Shown piece by piece: positions 58,736-64,000 of a DNA stretch of 64,000 bases (positions within the stretch are counted from its first letter, which is position 1; every line of letters starts with the position of its first letter). The DNA comes from Reticulitermes speratus. Taxonomy: Eukaryota; Arthropoda; Insecta; Blattodea; Rhinotermitidae. The notes under the pieces were generated by a model, which saw nothing but the letters and a program-made list of their open reading frames with translations, did not search any database and had not been told where the DNA came from. The stretch is taken from NCBI GenBank assembly GCA_021186555.1, contig JAJKFL010000005.1, positions 56,222,635 through 56,286,634 of the forward strand, written 5' to 3'. Made by a program: the position numbers and the translations under genes.

Positions 58736-61022
58736 AATGTCATATACCATCATCAAAACCTTTTAGAATTCAAGAAAATACTCTTGTATTTCAAAATTAA
58801 TTCTTAGTATGGATTTATATTCAGTCAAAAATTCTGTAAGCTGGAATATGAATCTTCAAGAGATGGGCTTTTATGTGATCCAAGGACAGGCAGAGAAATT
58901 GACAGGAGGATGATATCAGGTGTTTTATCCAGAATGTGAAATTTTATAGCAGTGTGGCATACTGACAAAAAACTGAAGTGACAGTAATCATCACTTTGGA
59001 CATGAAATGTGTGCCATTGGACCCTTAAATGAGTTTTGTCAAGGTAAAAATATGTATTTATGCAAATATAAAAGGATAATTTGTTCCTAATTCATCATCT
59101 GAAAACTGGGGGTGATCGCTTCATAATCACACGCAAAGTTAAACACCTTCTGCATAGGTATTTTCCTGAAAATTGAAGATGTGACGAGGGGTTGTCTTAT
59201 AGTTGGGTAAATACAGAGCTACTTCAGTTCCCTGAAACACACACTACTGTCACTTTTTTGTGTTTTGTTCATACAAAGTAATTTTGTTTCACTAGTTGCT
59301 TTATGGAAACAGTATGTGGTGTTATCTGTATGTCTGTCTGCTTGGGTTCTTCTCTTTGCACCTAATTTGCATGAGTGTTTGAATTGGCGTTTTGAAGCTA
59401 CGCTCTGAATGCTGTCCAGGAAGTTGACAGGAAGAAAGGTGGAAATTCACAAAACAACCAGAATAGTGTAGGTCCTGTTTTGGGGTGATAGTACCATGTA
59501 ATGTTAGTGTTTCAGAATTTATGTGACATCAGTTTGTACAGTGTAGCCTATTGCTACTCAATGCTGTCTTCCAGAAACAAGATCTACATCAGTACTGAAC
59601 CACCATATAAGCCCATGCTGAGTCTGGTAAAGTTGTCTTGTCAGTTTGTTAGTAAAATGTTGGTATAGTTGAAGATCCTAGTGTTCTGGGGTGTTACACT
59701 GTGTCATGGGGTGACGAGTTCCTGATGTTCCAAACGATTGTAGTGCCTTCAAAATGCTGGGAACCACCTGCGCACTGACACAGCTTCACCTTGTGCAAGA
59801 CTGGAATCTGCAGTAACACTGTTGTAAGAACCTGAACTCAGATTTTGTGTAGATTTTTGTGGGATGATTACTTGTTAAGGTCTCATATTTGGTTCCTTAT
59901 ATCCTCAAATAATAATTACACGAATTGAAGTGGGTAGTGAACGTACCTGAAGTAATGGTTTTGTATTCAGCAAATTACTTCACAATATGATACAAATCCA
60001 CTGCTTGCTGATGGCAGTGGTTTGTGCATGAAGCTTCTGGAGCTATTAGTTGCATCTTTGTGTGCGTATGTGTGTGTATATGTGTACTTTTTAATTGTGA
60101 CTTAGGTGGCAGAAAGTGAGCTATTTTAATTTCCAGTCTGTATGTACTGGTTATAGAAACATCAAGAAGTAACAGGTAGCTGTGTGATATTCAAACTAAA
60201 ATTTGTATTCTAACTTTGCTTTAAACAAGGTCTTTGGTTGATATTACCACTTAATGAAAAGGAATTCTGACAGTTTCGCCTGCAGATGTACGTAGTGTGT
60301 AAGATTTGGCTGCTAGGGTAATTTGTGTTAGCATTTAAGCTAAGTAATAAGTTCAGTATATGTTGTTCTGATGTGCTGGTGCTAAAAATGAAACTTACCG
60401 AGACAGGAACGTTAAACACAATAATTCTCAATGAATGAATAATTTTTCTAAATATTTACCTTTCCCCACTTGATAAAATAAAGAGGGTTTCTGTATCTGT
60501 CACAGCAGTACCCAATCTTTTTGCATGCAAGGACCCCTTCTTAACCTAAAACAAATTTGAAAACCCCAACATATTAATAGTTATACTGGCAAGGTTCTAT
60601 TAAATTGAGATATTGTAGAATGCTGAAACTATGATAGTCTCATAACTGCTGTAAATGCACAAAAGTAATAGCAGAGGATGACAGAAGAAACCAAGTGCTG
60701 GCTGGAGGAGCAGGATTGCTGGCACGTTTTGGGATTGTTTGGAGTCCTTGGAATAACCTTATGCCATCTTTGGAGTAAAGCTGCAGCCCCCCAGGGGTAT
60801 ACAGTTCACAGGTTTGGACCCATAGTTCTGTCACATAAAGTAGCTGACAGTCGTGTGACTGTAGCTACAGGTCCATAGTAATTATAGATACACTTCAGAG
60901 TGTAGTCAGTCCTTAAGGTTTGTGACGATATTGTCTGGCAATGTTCTGGTTTTAGAATTGTCCGTTTCCTGTTTTGATTCCGCCATAACTGGATGTAATT
61001 GTACAGAGAATATTTTTTTTTT
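58736..61022. other. 3' flank with one foldback copy
   Basis: A family E copy lies at 59665-59833 (GTGTTCTGGGGTGTTACACT ... GTTGTAAGAACCTGAACTC). A hAT-like end (AGTACCCAATCTTTTTGCAT) is possible near 60510. Nothing else recognised. Confidence 0.5.
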
Positions 61023-61370
61023 GCTGGGCTGCTTGTCATGCAGCAGACATTGATGGGCTGCTTGTCATGCAGCAGACATTGCTGGGCTGCTTGTCATGCA
61101 GCAGACATTGCTGGGCTGCTTGTCATGCAGCAGACATTGATGGGTTGCTTGTCATGCAGCAGACATTGCTGGGTTGTTTGTCATGCAGCAGACATAACTG
61201 GGCTGCTTGTCATGCAGCAGACATTGCTGGGCTGCTTGCCATGGAGCAGACATTGCTGGGCTGCTTGCCATGCAGCAGACATTGCTGTGATGCTTGCCAT
61301 GCAGCAGACATTGCTGTGCTGCTTGTCATGCAGCAGACGTTGCTGGGCTGCTTGCCATGCAGCAGACATT
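61023..61370. repeat. 29-nt minisatellite, 12 units
   Basis: Unit GCTGGGCTGCTTGTCATGCA plus GCAGACATT, twelve copies with few changes. CTGCTTGTCATGCAGCAG is itself nearly palindromic, so each unit can form a hairpin. Since 29 is not a multiple of three, several frames stay open on both strands. Confidence 0.97.
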
Positions 61371-61780
61371 GTTGCATAGTGACCAGCGATGCTGCCTTCT
61401 CTACAGTGCTCTGTCTGGCAATAAAAAATTCCATTATTTTTGTAATATTTATTTTTGGTTGAGCTGTAAGGTCCATTCTCTGCTGGATCTACAGGGTCCT
61501 TATTTTATCTAACAACAACCATTTGTCACCACCACTACTGCACCCTGCTTGATGGTGGTCAGCTGAGTGGGCTAAGTCAATATGATGCATGAGCCAACAT
61601 GAACTGGCAGCTGATAGTTGTCAGTTAAAATAATGACCCAATCTTGCAGTAGACAGTTGGTAGCATTATGACTGTCATGGTTCTAGTTAATGCTGTATGT
61701 TTCAAGATGTGGATGGTAACATTTTTTTCTTTTGTCACAGTACTTGTATTTTGCATCTGTAATTACCCAGGCTGTTTTAC

Positions 61781-62037
61781 TTAACCCATTCAGGATGGGC
61801 ACAATAATTTGCTAGGGCATCTGCAAGCCAAAGTCAAGAAATTTCAGTTCTGTGCCTAGTAACATATATTGTGCAAAACAAAATTTTGTATTTTCCATTT
61901 ATATCATTTCTAAGTTATTAATAAAATATAAGTTTAAAATATGTAACACTATGCAATGCTATACCAGGATGAGACTTGGCCGTGAGCATCACCTTTCTGT
62001 AAAACAGACATACAGCAACCATCCTGAAAGGGTTATT
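61781..62037. mobile_element. piggyBac-like MITE
   Basis: Begins TTAACCCATTCAGGATGG and ends CCATCCTGAAAGGGTTATT. The inverted ends match and the left edge is TTAA, the piggyBac target; the right TTAA is mutated. Confidence 0.6.
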
Positions 62038-62545
62038 CCTGTTTGAAACTTCATATGAAATCTCTTGCCTTTCACAGTAACACCATTGATGACTTAATGT
62101 AGAATCAACAGCCAAGCATCTGTTGCTGACTGTTGTGCTGCTGCAAGTCTCTGACAGAGTGAAAGCAGGGGACAAGTTGCAGTATTTAGTAGGCATGTAA
62201 CTATTGTAGTGAAACAGTACAGAATGAGAAATTCAGTTTGCCGTTTGGCATATACTAGAATGTATGTTTTGTTGACTATGTTGGTTGATCATGTCTTTGA
62301 AATCACTGAAAATATTTGTATTATAACTTTGTTTTATATTATCATAAGTGAAAATATTTTTTCCATCACACACAGTATTGCATGCCATGTACATACGTAT
62401 TAACTATAGCATCGTATTTTTCTTCTTCACTGAGGGTAATTTTGCTATCACACAAGCATAAAAAGCCCTTGAAAGTTAAGATTTTAAACTATTTAAGAAG
62501 TACACACATATGTATACTTAAAACTACTGTGCACTGGAATCCTTG

Positions 62546-62881
62546 TACAGGTTTGGGATCTCTTATCCAGAATGCTTGGGACTTAATGATTTTCTGGGCC
62601 AGGGGTCTTTCCATAATTTGGGGTACCCTACCTATAATCTGCCAAGAAGCATTTAAAAGTCACTTGAAAAAGTAATTGTTCTGCCTTCAAAATGAGGGTG
62701 TGTCAGGTTAGTTAACATCAGTTGCAAGGTCGCATGTGAGGAGAGAGTATCAAAACAAAAACAAAAAGCAGTGGCCCTGGAATTGCTTGGAACTAATTTA
62801 AAGTTGATTTATTCTGAAATGTATGTGGTTTTTGGAATGTTCTGCATGCCAGGATGCTGGATAAAGTATCCCATACCTGTA
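62546..62881. mobile_element. 336-bp MITE with TACAGGTWTGGGAT ends
   Basis: TACAGGTTTGGGATCTCTTA (left) and the inverse of TACAGGTATGGGATACTTTA (right) bound the element. The continuation TCCAGAATGCTTGGGAC resembles abundant MITEs in vertebrate (amphibian-type) genomes, from memory. No coding. Confidence 0.75.
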
Positions 62882-63562
62882 CTCTAATTTTAATCAGTAG
62901 TAACAATTGTGAGACACTTAAGTGACGGATTGTAACAAAATATTTTGCTCATGTATAATAAAGTTTGTAGGTTGCTGCTGTACATTAGGCTTACACTGTT
63001 GATATGAGAAGTAGCTGTAATGTAAGTTAGTAACGGATTCTATAACTTTGGCTGGTTAAAAATTCTATGCAGATATTAAATAAAAGCTGTATGTATATAT
63101 TTGTGAATGTAAGTATGTATAAGAATTTTTGAGAGGCACTTTGGACCTCAAAAATAGGGTTAAATATGTAAAAATTGAAAATATATTTATTTCATTCAGT
63201 TGAAGTTATATTTTCTGTAAATGACCTTGGAAACACTTGAGCCTTTAAATTTTGATAGTGGCTATAAGTGACTGCTTCAGAACATCCAATTCTTGTGTTG
63301 CAGTTTTACAGTGTTTAAACCCATGACCAGCAGCTGTAAACATTCCAGGCCTACAAAAATTATGTAAAGTCACTATTCATGATGAACGGGTGATAAAACC
63401 ACCATGAACATCAAAATCCGTTTTCAATGGAATGCCTGTTTGGTTCCAGGAACTTTTGAAATACAAGTAATAAAAATAAAATAACCTCAAAAAGCATAAA
63501 AAAACGGAACATTTTTTCAAAGTACAAACATTTTTGGAAGTATAAAATACATTTGTGAGAAG
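62882..63562. other. no feature seen
   Basis: AT-rich. AATAAA hexamers occur near 62957 and 63078 but cannot be tied to a transcript. Confidence 0.4.
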
Positions 63563-63725
63563 GTGTGGACTGGATTAATCTGCCTCAGGATAGGGACAAG
63601 TAGCAGGCTGTTGTGAATGTGGTAATGAACCTTGGGGGTGTTCCATAGGGTGGGGAATTTCTTGGCTGGCTGAGGAACCAACAGCTTTTCAAGAGCGACT
63701 CCTCCATGGAGTTTGTTTGGTAGGA
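63563..63725 (+). repeat. dispersed repeat F
   Basis: GTGGACTGGATTAATCTGCC ... GGGGAATTTCTTGGCTGGCT ... GCTTTTCAAGAGCGACTCC, related to 24144 and 36105. Confidence 0.55.
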
Positions 63726-63948
63726 GTTTGTTACAGGAATATCGTTATTTGATAAGTATATAAAAATTGGGTGTTATTTAACTTAATAAATCACCAAAAA
63801 TTAACACATCATCCAGCGTGATATTTTCTTGCCTAGTCTATGATAATGTAAGTCAATAAGATACACTTTTCACTCATTTTAAAACACTGGCTTACAATCT
63901 ACCTGCTGCTTTTTAATTCCAACACTCCATAAATCAAGGTAGCAGTAC

Positions 63949-64000
63949 AGTGGACCCTCAAACTTCGAACGGTTTGATGTTCGAAGTTTGAGGGTCCACT
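63949..64000. mobile_element. perfect 22-bp terminal palindrome at the window edge
   Basis: AGTGGACCCTCAAACTTCGA(AC) and its exact inverse flank 8 bases. TACAGTGGACCCTCAAACTT looks like a pogo/Tigger end. The window stops at the last base of the arm. Confidence 0.7.

Noticed and set aside
60999-61476. Several overlapping open frames on both strands
   Set aside because: All arise from the 29-nt minisatellite.

Overview
This window looks like nuclear DNA from an insect. It has large introns full of transposons (mariner, pogo/Tigger, hAT, Jockey/R1-type LINEs, tRNA-derived SINEs) and three ordinary animal genes. My guess is a hemimetabolous insect with a large genome, such as a cockroach or termite; the sequence alone does not settle the species. 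All three genes lie on the + strand and could be assembled exon by exon with matching splice phases.

Layout: 1-765, 3' half of a dead mariner. 1899-11534, mitochondrial malate dehydrogenase (MDH2-type; 7 exons, 340 aa). 15837-21579, a divergent PRR11-like protein (5 exons plus a candidate alternative last exon at 24861), with one apparent 1-base lesion in its proline run. 27062-57021, oxysterol-binding protein (OSBP; 13 exons, 779 aa, PH + coiled coil + FFAT + sterol-binding domain). 57022-64000, 3' flank with MITEs, palindromes and a 29-nt minisatellite. The genes are unrelated housekeeping or cell-cycle genes (TCA cycle, cell-cycle protein, ER-Golgi lipid exchange), and nothing suggests they act together.

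The most interesting layer is in the introns. Several long inverted-repeat (foldback) elements carry, in each arm, a motif matching the hammerhead ribozyme core: CUGANGA, a hairpin, GAAA, a 2-bp stem III, UA, then a stem I strand complementary to the bases before CUGANGA. The best copies are at 32985-33030 and 36965-37007, with mirror copies at 31832-31880 and 36527-36573. Where flanks could be read, these elements or related foldbacks have 9-13-bp target duplications, more like retroposition than cut-and-paste. Penelope-like retroelements are known to carry hammerheads and sometimes inverted terminal copies, so these may be non-autonomous relatives. OSBP intron 1 also holds a three-level nest: LINE, then ribozyme foldback, then snap-back mariner.
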